Assembly (NCBI GenBank): GCA_009839835.1
Contig: VXOY01000020.1
Location: 1-33,637, forward strand
DNA from: Candidatus Spechtbacteria bacterium SB0662_bin_43
Lineage (GTDB): Bacteria; Patescibacteriota; Minisyncoccia; Spechtbacterales; 2-12-FULL-38-22
DNA: 33,637 nt
Reading direction: 5' to 3'
In this document: positions 17,950 through 27,227 of the stretch, piece by piece
Numbering within the stretch: the stretch's first letter is position 1
How the letters are laid out: each line of letters opens with the position of its first letter
Notes under the pieces: model-generated
Databases searched by the model: none
What the model was told of the DNA's origin: nothing
Seen by the model: the letters and a program-made list of their open reading frames with translations, nothing else
Position numbers and translations under genes: made by a program

Positions 17950-19896
17950 CTACAGAACGAACGGAAGCAAGAGAAACGCGAGCGCTACCACTGTTTTCAT
18001 AAAAACACTCATCGTCTCTACAATGCCCTCCTTAAAAATATCTGTTGCAGACGCTATGTACCGTATTGTTCTCCTTTGTGATCGCGCAAGATCATTCTTG
18101 CCTGATGAAACACTATGATGCGCGCTGCTCCACGCAACACCAAGGATAAACAACGAAAAAGAGAGCAGAAAACTACACGCAATGACCCCTACAACAAACC
18201 CTGTTACTGCTTGCGCTTTTAGCGTCACTATGACCAGTGGCGTTGCTGCCAACAGGAGAAAGAGCGGATACAAAGATTCTCTCTGCACCAATCTGCTTGT
18301 CGTGTCTGTGATCCACGAAAAATCTTTTATCCTGTACTCCTCGCGTTTATCCGCTTGATATGTCTTGATTCTCTCAGTAATACGATGCGACACCTTTATT
18401 GCAAGCGACAACACTCCTGAGAGAAATAAAAACGCGGCACAACACCCCAACAAGATTCCTGACACAAAATATGGCACTGCCACGAACGATGCAATCAGGT
18501 GTTGCTCTTGTGATACAACACTGTACCCAATACTCAAAAACAGCAAAATACTTGCGATGCACGCGATAAAAAATCCATACCCTCTTGTAATTGCAAGAGA
18601 TGCCTGCTGGGCGTTCTCTAAGAACTGCGCAACGCTGTACGAAGAGCTGTCATCACTATCCAGTATGCTACTCGGAGCAAAGAGTGCAAAAAAATACAGC
18701 ACCAACAACAAAGGCATAATGAGCAAGAAACCAGCAACAACCGCTAACACACCGTACATATCTCCAATCATATATCCACCCACTAACGCGATTGAAACAG
18801 ACAATGCAGGAATAGCAACCGACTCCAACCCAACCCCAATACTGCGTATGAACGCCGATATATCGTTCTCTTTGGATGCCTGCACAATGCGCCTCATAGC
18901 ACGAAAAGTTGCTGTATAATAATAATGCGTGAACATCACAGACCCACTCATCACCAAACCTATAACCATGCACCCATACAGAATGAAAAGTTGTGTCTGC
19001 GGTATGTCTCCTCCAAACCAATACACCGCCCCTGGAACAAGCAAGGCACTCATAACCATTGAACCAATAATGACAGTGGAAATAGCACGAAATGACCCAA
19101 TAAACGAACCAGACCGCATAATCAAAACACTTATTGTCGCAGATACCATCCCCACAATACCAACAATAAGAAGCACGGTTGGTACATCAAAAAACGACAC
19201 CAAGAGCAATGACTCTAAAATGATCATACTCGTCATCACCAACACAAATGACTGAACAGCATCTATAGCACCACCGCTCCCGTTGACGCTTTTTGCAACC
19301 AAAAAAGAAACAAGAGAAAGCGCTTTTTTATGCATTGAGGTATCCTCTGTGTAGCTCTGCGACACGTTTTGCAGCACACCGCCGCCCATCTTGACAAAAA
19401 ATAACAGCATTGAGTGACCCACCACTGCTCCTACTAACACTTCTTTGTGTTCTGAAAAAATATGATACAGAGCCGCAACCTCAACTAACGACACAGCAAA
19501 AACGCCTATGCCCAAAACACCAGAAGCAGTAAACGCAGTGTGAAATCGTCTCTCTTTGCTCTCTCGCGTTCCTCCTTGCAGCCTCCCAACGATTTTACAA
19601 AAAAAGACAGCAACATAATAACTCACACAGAGCGACACCCCTGTTCCTATCAAAAAACCAGTAACACCCTGTATGCCAATAGCAAAGAACAAAAGTACAG
19701 CACCCAAAAACGAAAGGATAAAAATAGCCTGATATACTCTTCTAAAATAGGAAAACGCAACCGACTCAAGGGTTACAATAAACGATTTCACCTGCCCAAC
19801 AGCAGGCATTCTATGCAATACAACCAACGCAACAAGAACACTTCCTGCCAAAAAGGTACTGGCTATCAATGCTGACAACAAAAAAGTATCTACCAT
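17950..19896 (-). CDS. Membrane-bound pyrophosphatase (H+-PPase) homologue with degenerate active-site motifs
   Basis: Multi-TM protein whose order of segments follows H+-PPases (VAFSYFRRVYQ..., VKMGGGVLQNVSQS, FTHYYYTATFRAMRRIVQASKEND, IGVGLESVAIPALSVSIAL, ASLAITRGYGF, GVAWSSAHHSV, TDIFKEGIVETMSVFMKTVVALAFLLLP), but without canonical Asp-rich catalytic motifs. Confidence 0.75.
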   Translation of the reverse strand: MVDTFLLSALIASTFLAGSVLVALVVLHRMPAVGQVKSFIVTLESVAFSYFRRVYQAIFILSFLGAVLLFFAIGIQGVTGFLIGTGVSLCVSYYVAVFFCKIVGRLQGGTRESKERRFHTAFTASGVLGIGVFAVSLVEVAALYHIFSEHKEVLVGAVVGHSMLLFFVKMGGGVLQNVSQSYTEDTSMHKKALSLVSFLVAKSVNGSGGAIDAVQSFVLVMTSMIILESLLLVSFFDVPTVLLIVGIVGMVSATISVLIMRSGSFIGSFRAISTVIIGSMVMSALLVPGAVYWFGGDIPQTQLFILYGCMVIGLVMSGSVMFTHYYYTATFRAMRRIVQASKENDISAFIRSIGVGLESVAIPALSVSIALVGGYMIGDMYGVLAVVAGFLLIMPLLLVLYFFALFAPSSILDSDDSSSYSVAQFLENAQQASLAITRGYGFFIACIASILLFLSIGYSVVSQEQHLIASFVAVPYFVSGILLGCCAAFLFLSGVLSLAIKVSHRITERIKTYQADKREEYRIKDFSWITDTTSRLVQRESLYPLFLLLAATPLVIVTLKAQAVTGFVVGVIACSFLLSFSLFILGVAWSSAHHSVSSGKNDLARSQRRTIRYIASATDIFKEGIVETMSVFMKTVVALAFLLLPFVL

Positions 19897-19910
19897 AGAA
19901 TATACTGTTT

Positions 19911-21242
19911 TTATTCTTTTGTAGTATCCTGACCCGTATCACCTTCTCCCCCTGTCTCATCGTCTGCACCCTGTGCCTCGTCCTTGCTATCAGTATCCTG
20001 TTCTGTTTCATTGCTAACACCATCATCTTCCTGCTCTTCTGTGTCCTCGTTGGTCTCTTCTGATGATTCCTCGATCTTGCCTGTTTCTTTACTCACAATG
20101 TCTATCTTCCACCCTGTTAATTTAGCGGCAAGTCGCACATTCTGCCCATCCCTTCCAATCGCAAGAGAGAGCTGATCTTCTGCAACAACGACCTGCGCCC
20201 TCTCATCTTGTATCTCCACATCCAAGACGCGCGCAGGGCTCAATGCACTTGCAATAAAATCGTCCACGTTCTCGCTCCACCCGATAATATCTATCTTCTC
20301 GCCTCCTAACTCCTGTATAACGGCAGAGACTCGCGTTCCTCCTTGCCCCACACACGAACCGATCGGATCCACGCCTGGTTCTTTTGATACAACAGCAATT
20401 TTGCTCCTTGAACCTGCCTCTCGTGCCAATGCCTTGATTTCGAGAGACCCTGCTCCAATTTCAGGAACCTCTACTTCAAACAACTTTTCTAACATTTTTG
20501 GATGCGAACGGGAAACAATAATCTGCGGACCACGTGCTCCTTTATCAACAGCAACCAAATATAAGCGCATCCGCACGCCAACTCTGTAGTGCTCGGATGG
20601 AATCCTGTCTTTTGGTGCCATCACGCCCGTGGACTTTCCAATGTCAAAAAATATATATCCTCGTTCAACTCGTTGTACAATGCCGCTAATAATGGTATCA
20701 ACCTTCTCCATAAATTCATTATAGACAGCATTTCTCTCTGCTTCTCTAATTTTTTGGATAACGACTTGCTTTGCTGTCTGAACAGCGATTCGCCCAAATT
20801 CATCCTTGTAGTCTAAATCTATTTTCAAAATGTCCCCTGGCTGCAGCTTCTTGTTCTGTTTCTGAGCCTCATCCACCATAATGTGTCGCTCCTCGTTAAA
20901 CCACACCTTTGCTGGCTCCTCATTTTCTGTGTCCTCATCCTGGTCTTCTCTGTCATCTTCTTGCTTTTCTTCTAATTCCTGTTCAGTACGCGATTCGCCT
21001 TCCTCAATATCCTCCTCGCTCTTCAACATAGAGTCGTCAACGACTGTTTTCTCTTGCCACAAAACAAAACTGCCTGTATCTATATCCATGCGCGCTTTGA
21101 TGACTTGTCCTCTCTCGCCATACTCTTTTTTGTACGCGGTCGCAAGAGCGGTCTCGATGGTCTCTATCATCGCCTCTCTTGATATTCCCTTTTCTTCCTC
21201 TATTGACGCCATAGCAGCAACAAAGTTTTTTAAATCGATCAT
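19911..21242 (-). CDS. nusA: Transcription termination/antitermination factor NusA
   Basis: MIDLKNFVAAMASIEEEKGISREAMIETIETALATAYKKEYG; KH signatures DPIGSCVGQGGTRVSAVIQELGGEKIDII and LSLAIGRDGQNVRLAAKLTGWKIDI; acidic insert and acidic C-tail. Confidence 0.96.
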   Translation of the reverse strand: MIDLKNFVAAMASIEEEKGISREAMIETIETALATAYKKEYGERGQVIKARMDIDTGSFVLWQEKTVVDDSMLKSEEDIEEGESRTEQELEEKQEDDREDQDEDTENEEPAKVWFNEERHIMVDEAQKQNKKLQPGDILKIDLDYKDEFGRIAVQTAKQVVIQKIREAERNAVYNEFMEKVDTIISGIVQRVERGYIFFDIGKSTGVMAPKDRIPSEHYRVGVRMRLYLVAVDKGARGPQIIVSRSHPKMLEKLFEVEVPEIGAGSLEIKALAREAGSRSKIAVVSKEPGVDPIGSCVGQGGTRVSAVIQELGGEKIDIIGWSENVDDFIASALSPARVLDVEIQDERAQVVVAEDQLSLAIGRDGQNVRLAAKLTGWKIDIVSKETGKIEESSEETNEDTEEQEDDGVSNETEQDTDSKDEAQGADDETGGEGDTGQDTTKE

Positions 21243-21439
21243 ATAATACAATAGGTTTAATGTTACTATTTGAAAAAACACCCATTTCATAGTATGGATG
21301 CTCTACTATCATACTACCAATATATCAATTCTGTCGTCAAGCAATACAGCCAAAGATACCTAATACGATGTTGTTTTATTCTATGCAGACAGGGTTTGAC
21401 TTAATATATTCCTCTATATCACTACCATTTATCAACAGA

Positions 21440-22009
21440 CTAACCATAAGGACAGTTATAAATCATATCCCGTTGTTCATCTGTGAGTAATGCTCTTGTG
21501 TTTTTTGCCTTAGGCTCTAAATAATCGAGGGTTGCATCATCATATATAGCATCTTTATCCGTACTCTCCAACCCTATCTTTGTGATACGCAAATTATAAA
21601 TCATTGCTTGGTGGTACTCTTCTATCTCTTGTGGTGGTGTGTGTTTATTGTATATGTCAATCAGCTTATCTACAAACGCAAGCGCTGCCTTATTTGTAAA
21701 ATTATCCAGATAATAATCCCTTGAATGTGAGCCAATAGAAAAATCAAGAACAGTCTCTTTGCCATCTTCTGCAACAACTATCCACTCGTTATACCAAGAG
21801 CACCAGTCGCTGTAGTCTTCAAGGGTTCTTGATACTAAAACATACTTTTCTGCTATATGTGCTGGCTCTACAACAAACTTTTTACCGTAAACAGTCACAT
21901 ATATTTTTTCCTCGTCCGTTATTATAAAAAATACTAAAAGTAGTATTACAACAAGACAAATGATAACATACGCTATTCTTGCGTTTTTGATAGTAAGTAA
22001 TTTATTCAT
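21440..22009 (-). CDS. Hypothetical membrane-anchored extracytoplasmic protein
   Basis: 189-aa ORF with single N-terminal TM; no recognised family. Confidence 0.6.
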   Translation of the reverse strand: MNKLLTIKNARIAYVIICLVVILLLVFFIITDEEKIYVTVYGKKFVVEPAHIAEKYVLVSRTLEDYSDWCSWYNEWIVVAEDGKETVLDFSIGSHSRDYYLDNFTNKAALAFVDKLIDIYNKHTPPQEIEEYHQAMIYNLRITKIGLESTDKDAIYDDATLDYLEPKAKNTRALLTDEQRDMIYNCPYG

Positions 22010-22129
22010 AAACTCTTATGCGAGGTTGCACCATAATTCATTTCTGTCACCATATCCTTCCCACATTCAACGCAATTGGGATAAGCCATAAATACTACCG
22101 CACAAAGATATAGTATTATTTAATACTTT

Positions 22130-22336
22130 TTATACTTTCCCACGAATCAAGCAAGTCCTATAAAGAACGTAACTTGAAAGAAATGCCACAAAAAATACTA
22201 CTACCCCTACAACATTGTCGTATATTCCTACAATAGAAAGAATAAAAACTGAAACAACAAAAGATGTAAGAAAAAACAGCAAGAATAATATGTAGCGCAG
22301 CGTTATTTTTGTTTCTGTATCTTTGTGCTTTTCCAT
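22130..22336 (-). CDS. Hypothetical small two-TM protein
   Basis: 68-aa hydrophobic ORF next to the pilin-like gene. Confidence 0.45.
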   Translation of the reverse strand: MEKHKDTETKITLRYILFLLFFLTSFVVSVFILSIVGIYDNVVGVVVFFVAFLSSYVLYRTCLIRGKV

Positions 22337-22345
22337 AGCGGTATA

Positions 22346-23107
22346 TTAAAGTATATCCCCAACAATAGCCTTTATGACATACGCAAGACCAACGATAATA
22401 AACCCAATGACTGCGTACTTTATCACTGATACTGCTTTCTGTGTTTGTGTAGAACTACCTGCTGATGTTGTGTATAAGAATCCTGCATAGACAACCATAA
22501 GAGTAAAGATAGGAACTGAGAACAGAGTAATCCACCGAATAATTCCATTTACAAGCTCATCAAAATCCTCTGACTTTATTGGATTGCAGATTTGTTTGTT
22601 GGGGTCGCACTCCACTCTTCTCTCCCCATTGGGTGCAGTACAAGTACATTTTCTTGTCTGGTTGTTCCATTCACATGTCCAACCCCTGCTTTCATATCTT
22701 TGTCTAAAATCTGCACCACAATCTATCTTTCTGCATTTACATTGACCTTCAGCAAAGTTCCAATATGCCTCTTTATTTTCCGCTGGACAGCCGTTATCAA
22801 TTTCATCCTGGGTACAATCTGTCCTTCTGCACTCCCATCCACCCATAAGGTCTTTTTTCCAACAAGCACGTTGGTCTGGCGGTATATTCATCTCATCTGC
22901 GATTCTTTCACATTCTTGGTCTATTGACCCTCTTTCAGAACAGGACCACCCTACTTCATAGCCACACCGTGTGTCACATAGTGCCTGTGTTGGATACGAA
23001 ACATTCGGTCCTCTTGCTTCTATTATTTGTGTAAAGAAAACACCACAGAGAATGAAAAGTGCGGTTAGGGTTAGTATTCCAAATGATACTCTTTGAATGT
23101 GCACCAT
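22346..23107 (-). CDS. TrbC/VirB2-like (T4SS pilin-like) protein with Cys-rich ectodomain
   Basis: Signal peptide, about 16-Cys region, then two TM segments IIRWITLFSVPIFTLMVVYAGFLYTTSAG...AVSVIKYAVIGFIIVGLAYVIKAIV. Confidence 0.65.
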   Translation of the reverse strand: MVHIQRVSFGILTLTALFILCGVFFTQIIEARGPNVSYPTQALCDTRCGYEVGWSCSERGSIDQECERIADEMNIPPDQRACWKKDLMGGWECRRTDCTQDEIDNGCPAENKEAYWNFAEGQCKCRKIDCGADFRQRYESRGWTCEWNNQTRKCTCTAPNGERRVECDPNKQICNPIKSEDFDELVNGIIRWITLFSVPIFTLMVVYAGFLYTTSAGSSTQTQKAVSVIKYAVIGFIIVGLAYVIKAIVGDIL

Positions 23108-23134
23108 AACACTATGATAAATATTTACACCAAT

Positions 23135-23320
23135 CTATTCTTCGCTTTTTGTTGTGTTGCCCAAAACAAGATATAAGAGCAGTATCCCAAAAAGATTGAA
23201 AAAGAATCCAAGCGAAAATCCTATAAGCGCACTACGTTCATACCTCCTTGAGATTATGCTTCCCCAATAACCAAATAGGCACATTAGAAGAAACCACCCC
23301 CCTAATACTATTAAATCCAT
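23135..23320 (-). CDS. Hypothetical small membrane protein
   Basis: MDLIVLGGWFLLMCLFGYWGSIISRRYERSALIGFSLGFFFNLFGILLLYLVLG. Confidence 0.5.
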   Translation of the reverse strand: MDLIVLGGWFLLMCLFGYWGSIISRRYERSALIGFSLGFFFNLFGILLLYLVLGNTTKSEE

Positions 23321-23372
23321 AGTTAGTATATTTATGGTAATAATGTTTTTATTATTACATGGTATATATATA

Positions 23373-23405
23373 TACAAGAAAACAGCCAAAAGCGCTGTTT
23401 TCTTG
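23373..23405. terminator. Strong hairpin, candidate terminator
   Basis: ACAAGAAAACAGC...GCTGTTTTCTTGT inverted repeat between gene clusters. Coordinates approximate to a few nt. Confidence 0.55.
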
Positions 23406-23484
23406 TAGTATTATAGCTAATACTTTACATTCCTACAGAGAGAGTGGAATTATTTTTTTATGCATCAATACTACCATAAAACCC

Positions 23485-23973
23485 CTACCCTACAACATTC
23501 TTGTAGTACCGTATTTTCGCTGTTTCGCCTTGTAGTATAACCGCAGCCAAGTCAATTCTTTGTTGTCTATCTATTAAGTCGTGTTCTCTCAAGTACGCCT
23601 CAAAAACTTTTTTCACCTGTTCTGCCTTGCGGTAGTCAAAATGATGTTCGGGGACAAACCCACTCTGTGCGCCCTGCTGCGACTTCACCTCAATACACAC
23701 AATAACATCGCCCTCTTGCGCCACAATATCTATCTCTCCCCATCCATACGACACATTTCTCGCAAACACCTTCATTCCATTGCGCTCCACAAAAGACGCT
23801 ACAGAGTCTTCTGCACGTTTTCCAACAGAAATGCTGTCCTGTGATTCGTGGGACGAAATAGTTTTTGTACGTTTCTGCCACCTCAGCTTGCCCACCAACG
23901 CGCCAAACCTTTTTCCTATCCTCCTGTTCTCGTTGTATTCCTGTTTCTTAAATCCTCTCAACATAAAAAACAA
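23485..23973 (-). CDS. YraN/UPF0102 family endonuclease-like protein
   Basis: VGKRAEDSVASFVERNGMKVFARNVSYGWGEIDIVAQEGDVIVCIEVKSQ (GEIDI...EVK motif). Confidence 0.9.
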   Translation of the reverse strand: MFFMLRGFKKQEYNENRRIGKRFGALVGKLRWQKRTKTISSHESQDSISVGKRAEDSVASFVERNGMKVFARNVSYGWGEIDIVAQEGDVIVCIEVKSQQGAQSGFVPEHHFDYRKAEQVKKVFEAYLREHDLIDRQQRIDLAAVILQGETAKIRYYKNVVG

Positions 23974-24081
23974 AATGCTCCTTATCCTTACTCACCTCGC
24001 CCTCACCCTATCACTTACTTTATCTTTATGTTTATGGCGAGATGCTCCACAGAGAAAAAACATCGCCCCTGGCGATCAACT

Positions 24082-24660
24082 CTATATCCCTGCTTTTTGA
24101 ACCCTCTCAACGTACTCGCCTTTTTGTGTGTTGATGCGAATAACATCGCCTTTTTGTATAAAAAGAGGGGTTTTGACGCTCATTCCTGACGCAACTACAA
24201 CCTGCTTGGTGCCGCTTGATACAGTATTACCCTTAATACTTGGTGGTGCCTCTATCACCTCCATATCTACCTTGATCGGTATACGAACACCAATCACGGT
24301 GTTGTTAAAATATTCAACAACAACCTCTGTGTTCGGCAAAAGATAATCTGCAACATCATCAATATCTTTACGGGCAATCTTGACTCTATCACTCTTATTG
24401 CCAATACCTACAAACCAATACTCTTCCCTGTGGTGATATAAAAATACCATCTCTTTTTTATCTATCTCTGCGTATTCAAACTTATCTGAAGGGAAAAATG
24501 TCCGCGTTATATTTGTTTTACTGATAAGGTTGCGACACTTCACCTCCAACGTTGCCCCCTGTCTCGCCATTTTTTTATGGTGTACTTCAAGCACTTGATG
24601 GGGTGTCCCATCAAGTAAAAAAAGAGTATCCTTTTGTAAATCATTGATTGACAACGACAT
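24082..24660 (-). CDS. efp: Elongation factor P
   Basis: LLDGTPHQVLEVHHKKMARQGATLEVKCRNL, IKGNTVSSGTKQVVVASGMSVKTPLFIQKGDVIRINTQKGEYVERV. Confidence 0.95.
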   Translation of the reverse strand: MSLSINDLQKDTLFLLDGTPHQVLEVHHKKMARQGATLEVKCRNLISKTNITRTFFPSDKFEYAEIDKKEMVFLYHHREEYWFVGIGNKSDRVKIARKDIDDVADYLLPNTEVVVEYFNNTVIGVRIPIKVDMEVIEAPPSIKGNTVSSGTKQVVVASGMSVKTPLFIQKGDVIRINTQKGEYVERVQKAGI

Positions 24661-24737
24661 ACAACCTCTTGTCATTATACTATCAAAAAAGGAAATAATC
24701 TATACCTGCGCTATCACCACTTCCTTGCACATCATAG

Positions 24738-25669
24738 TTTCACGTGAAATGATCGTCATCCAAAAAATAGTGATTATCCTCTCACAACAAGTAAAGAGAC
24801 AGTCATTCAATGAGGATTCGCAATAAATACTTCTCCTCCCGCCCCTCAATGCACAAACCAGTATCATGCTTTCACGTGAAATGTTATACCATAATCATCA
24901 CAGAAGCATCTGGGCTTAATACACCGCACATCATCTGGTCACAGAAGCATACAGGTTCAGCACTGTGTATGTTTTCACGTGAAACCTTGTTCAGTCTTTC
25001 GTATCTGCTTTCATGTGAAACTGTACCTATCATAGAAGAGAGTACGATAGAGATGATGAGAAGTAACGTATACTTTCACATGAAACTATAGCTAACGAAC
25101 ACCTAATAAAGAAAAGGGTGGTCATAAAGTATAATGCATTTTCACGTGAAATGATTGCTGGTCAATCTACAGAGACTTCATTTTTTGACACATACAACAC
25201 AACATACTACAGCACACAAACTGATGTCGTGTTTTCACGTGAAAACAAACAAGAAAGAACCTCCACAAATAAAACACTTCATATCTTCACATGAGGTACT
25301 TTTTAACGCAAAGCACTTTCATGTGAAATAATTGTCCCTATAGAAATGTCCGCGCATAGAGCCACCCTCTGCAGTTGCGTACGATGCTTTCACGTGAAAT
25401 GAAAAAGTCAAAGATACCATAACACAACACTTTCATGTGAAATGAAGAGTACGATAATAAACACTACCACGCTTCTATCATCTGACTGATAATGACAATG
25501 GTGTTGTTAAGAATAGGAACGTTTTTGCCTGAAACTTTGTTCAGTTCTTTACACCTACTTTCATGTGAAACTTTCCTAATGTTTTTGTGGTATGAATCTA
25601 CTTTCATGTGAAACCTTGATATATCACAGAAGCATATGGATTAAATCCTGTGCGTATTTTCACGTGAAA
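24738..25669. promoter_or_regulatory. parS: Array of parS-like palindromes (13 intact plus 2 degenerate): candidate centromere / ParB-loading region
   Basis: TTTCACGTGAAA at 24738, 24870, 24973, 25140, 25233, 25388, 25658; TTTCATGTGAAA at 25009, 25317, 25431, 25559, 25602; TTTCACATGAAA at 25074; degenerate at 25285 and 25523. The core matches bacterial parS (GTTTCACGTGAAAC). Confidence 0.8.
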
Positions 25670-25763
25670 CTATACAGATCCACCTCCTATACAAAACGCA
25701 GCGCAAGACTCTCAGTCATAGTATTCCAACACCACTACTGCATCTTTTGCTGCCTAATGCATT

Positions 25764-27227
25764 CTACTCAACAAAGTATTTCTTCTTAATTTTGCGAGAT
25801 TCCTGTTCGTTGGTGTCGTGTTCTTTCTCTTTGGAATGAGTGTATAGGGCTATCAGTGCATCGTCAGAGAGTTTGTTGAGTTCCTGTGCTCTTTGTAGTA
25901 AGTGTTCTTTTGTGTTGTGTTGTGGATTATCTAACACCTCCTCAAACAAGGCTGCCAGTAAGTACCCAATCCGCGGAGAAGGGGAGAGCGACAGTGTTTT
26001 CATAATATCATTACCATTAACATCCAGCATTCCAACAGTAATAGGATCTTTCTGCACTTTTTCAACCATAAACTGGAAATGTCGCAGTCTGTATGGTTCT
26101 GGCTTTGGCACTCCAGAACCCATGCGGTCGCATATGCGCAATTTTACTAAGTCATCCATTTTTTCTTTGCCAACCTTTGAGACGAGTCTGCGGACTGATT
26201 TCTCGGTCACTTCATCAATATCGTAATAAAACATATGGTGCCGTACCAACAACGCAATATGCTCACACTCTTTACGACTCCATCGAAACCTTTCGCAGAT
26301 GGCGTACGCTACTTTTGCGCTCATAATATCGTGTCCGTGAAATGTTGCGTTTGTACCGTCTCCTTTTTTGGTCTGTGGCTTTGCAACGTCGTGCAGGAGT
26401 GCTGCAACTTTCACTGCAAAAGGGTAATTGTTTTCATCTGCCCACTTCAATGAAAAGAGATTGTGTTCGTACACATCGTAGATGTGATGCTTGTTTTGCG
26501 ATACACCAATACCTTTTGCTACTTCGGGCAAAATAATGTCCAAAAGAGACAATATCCTCATCGCCTCAATGCCTTTATGCGAGTACTGTCCTTCAAATAA
26601 TCGGCTTATCTCTGCACCAATTCTCTCATACGCTATCTTGCGTAGCAGAGAAGCATTGCTGCGTATTGCCTGTTGGGTTGTGTGCTCAATAGTAAAATCA
26701 AGAGAGGCGATAAATCGCACTGCTCGCAGTATGCGTAATGCATCTTCTGAAAATCGTGCATTCGGATCGCCAACAGCACGAATCGTCTGAGAACGTATAT
26801 CGCGAACTCCATCAAAAGGATCCACAAAAGAACCGTCCAAACGCATTGCAATTGCGTTCATTGTAAAATCTCTTCTTGCAAGATCTTTTTCTAATGAGTC
26901 GGTAAAAACCACATTATCGGGATGGCGATTATCAGAGTATTTTTCTTCGGTGCGAAACGATGTAACCTCAATAATATGGGCTGTATCACCAGACTCTGAA
27001 TCAATTTTCACGCCAACAGTACCAAACTCGTTTTCGTAAAAGCTATTTGGAAACACTGCCTGTATCTGGTGAGGTTTTGCGCTTGTTGCTACATCCCAAT
27101 CTTTTGGCTCAATGCCCATTACAATATCCCGAACACTGCCACCCACAATATACGACTCAAATCCTGAAGACATAAGACGCTCTACTGTGTTTTTCACGAA
27201 AACAGGAATACCATTGTGGTTATTCAT
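25764..27227 (-). CDS. cca: CCA tRNA nucleotidyltransferase / poly(A)-polymerase family with HD domain
   Basis: YIVGGSVRDIVMGIEPKDWDVATSAKP, RRDFTMNAIAMRLDG, DPFDGVRDI, RFSEDALRILRAVRFIASLDF, HD motif ALLHDVAKPQTK. Confidence 0.95.
   Translation of the reverse strand: MNNHNGIPVFVKNTVERLMSSGFESYIVGGSVRDIVMGIEPKDWDVATSAKPHQIQAVFPNSFYENEFGTVGVKIDSESGDTAHIIEVTSFRTEEKYSDNRHPDNVVFTDSLEKDLARRDFTMNAIAMRLDGSFVDPFDGVRDIRSQTIRAVGDPNARFSEDALRILRAVRFIASLDFTIEHTTQQAIRSNASLLRKIAYERIGAEISRLFEGQYSHKGIEAMRILSLLDIILPEVAKGIGVSQNKHHIYDVYEHNLFSLKWADENNYPFAVKVAALLHDVAKPQTKKGDGTNATFHGHDIMSAKVAYAICERFRWSRKECEHIALLVRHHMFYYDIDEVTEKSVRRLVSKVGKEKMDDLVKLRICDRMGSGVPKPEPYRLRHFQFMVEKVQKDPITVGMLDVNGNDIMKTLSLSPSPRIGYLLAALFEEVLDNPQHNTKEHLLQRAQELNKLSDDALIALYTHSKEKEHDTNEQESRKIKKKYFVE

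Noticed and set aside
24738-25669. CRISPR array
   Set aside because: The repeats are 12-bp palindromes with irregular spacing (32-132 bp) and sequence variants; there are no constant-length spacers and no cas genes in the window.
24810-25789. Short plus-strand ORFs within the parS-like array
   Set aside because: The palindrome itself encodes recurring F-H-V-K / F-T-*; the apparent peptide similarity (SCFHVKCY, CAYFHVKLY) is a by-product of the repeats.
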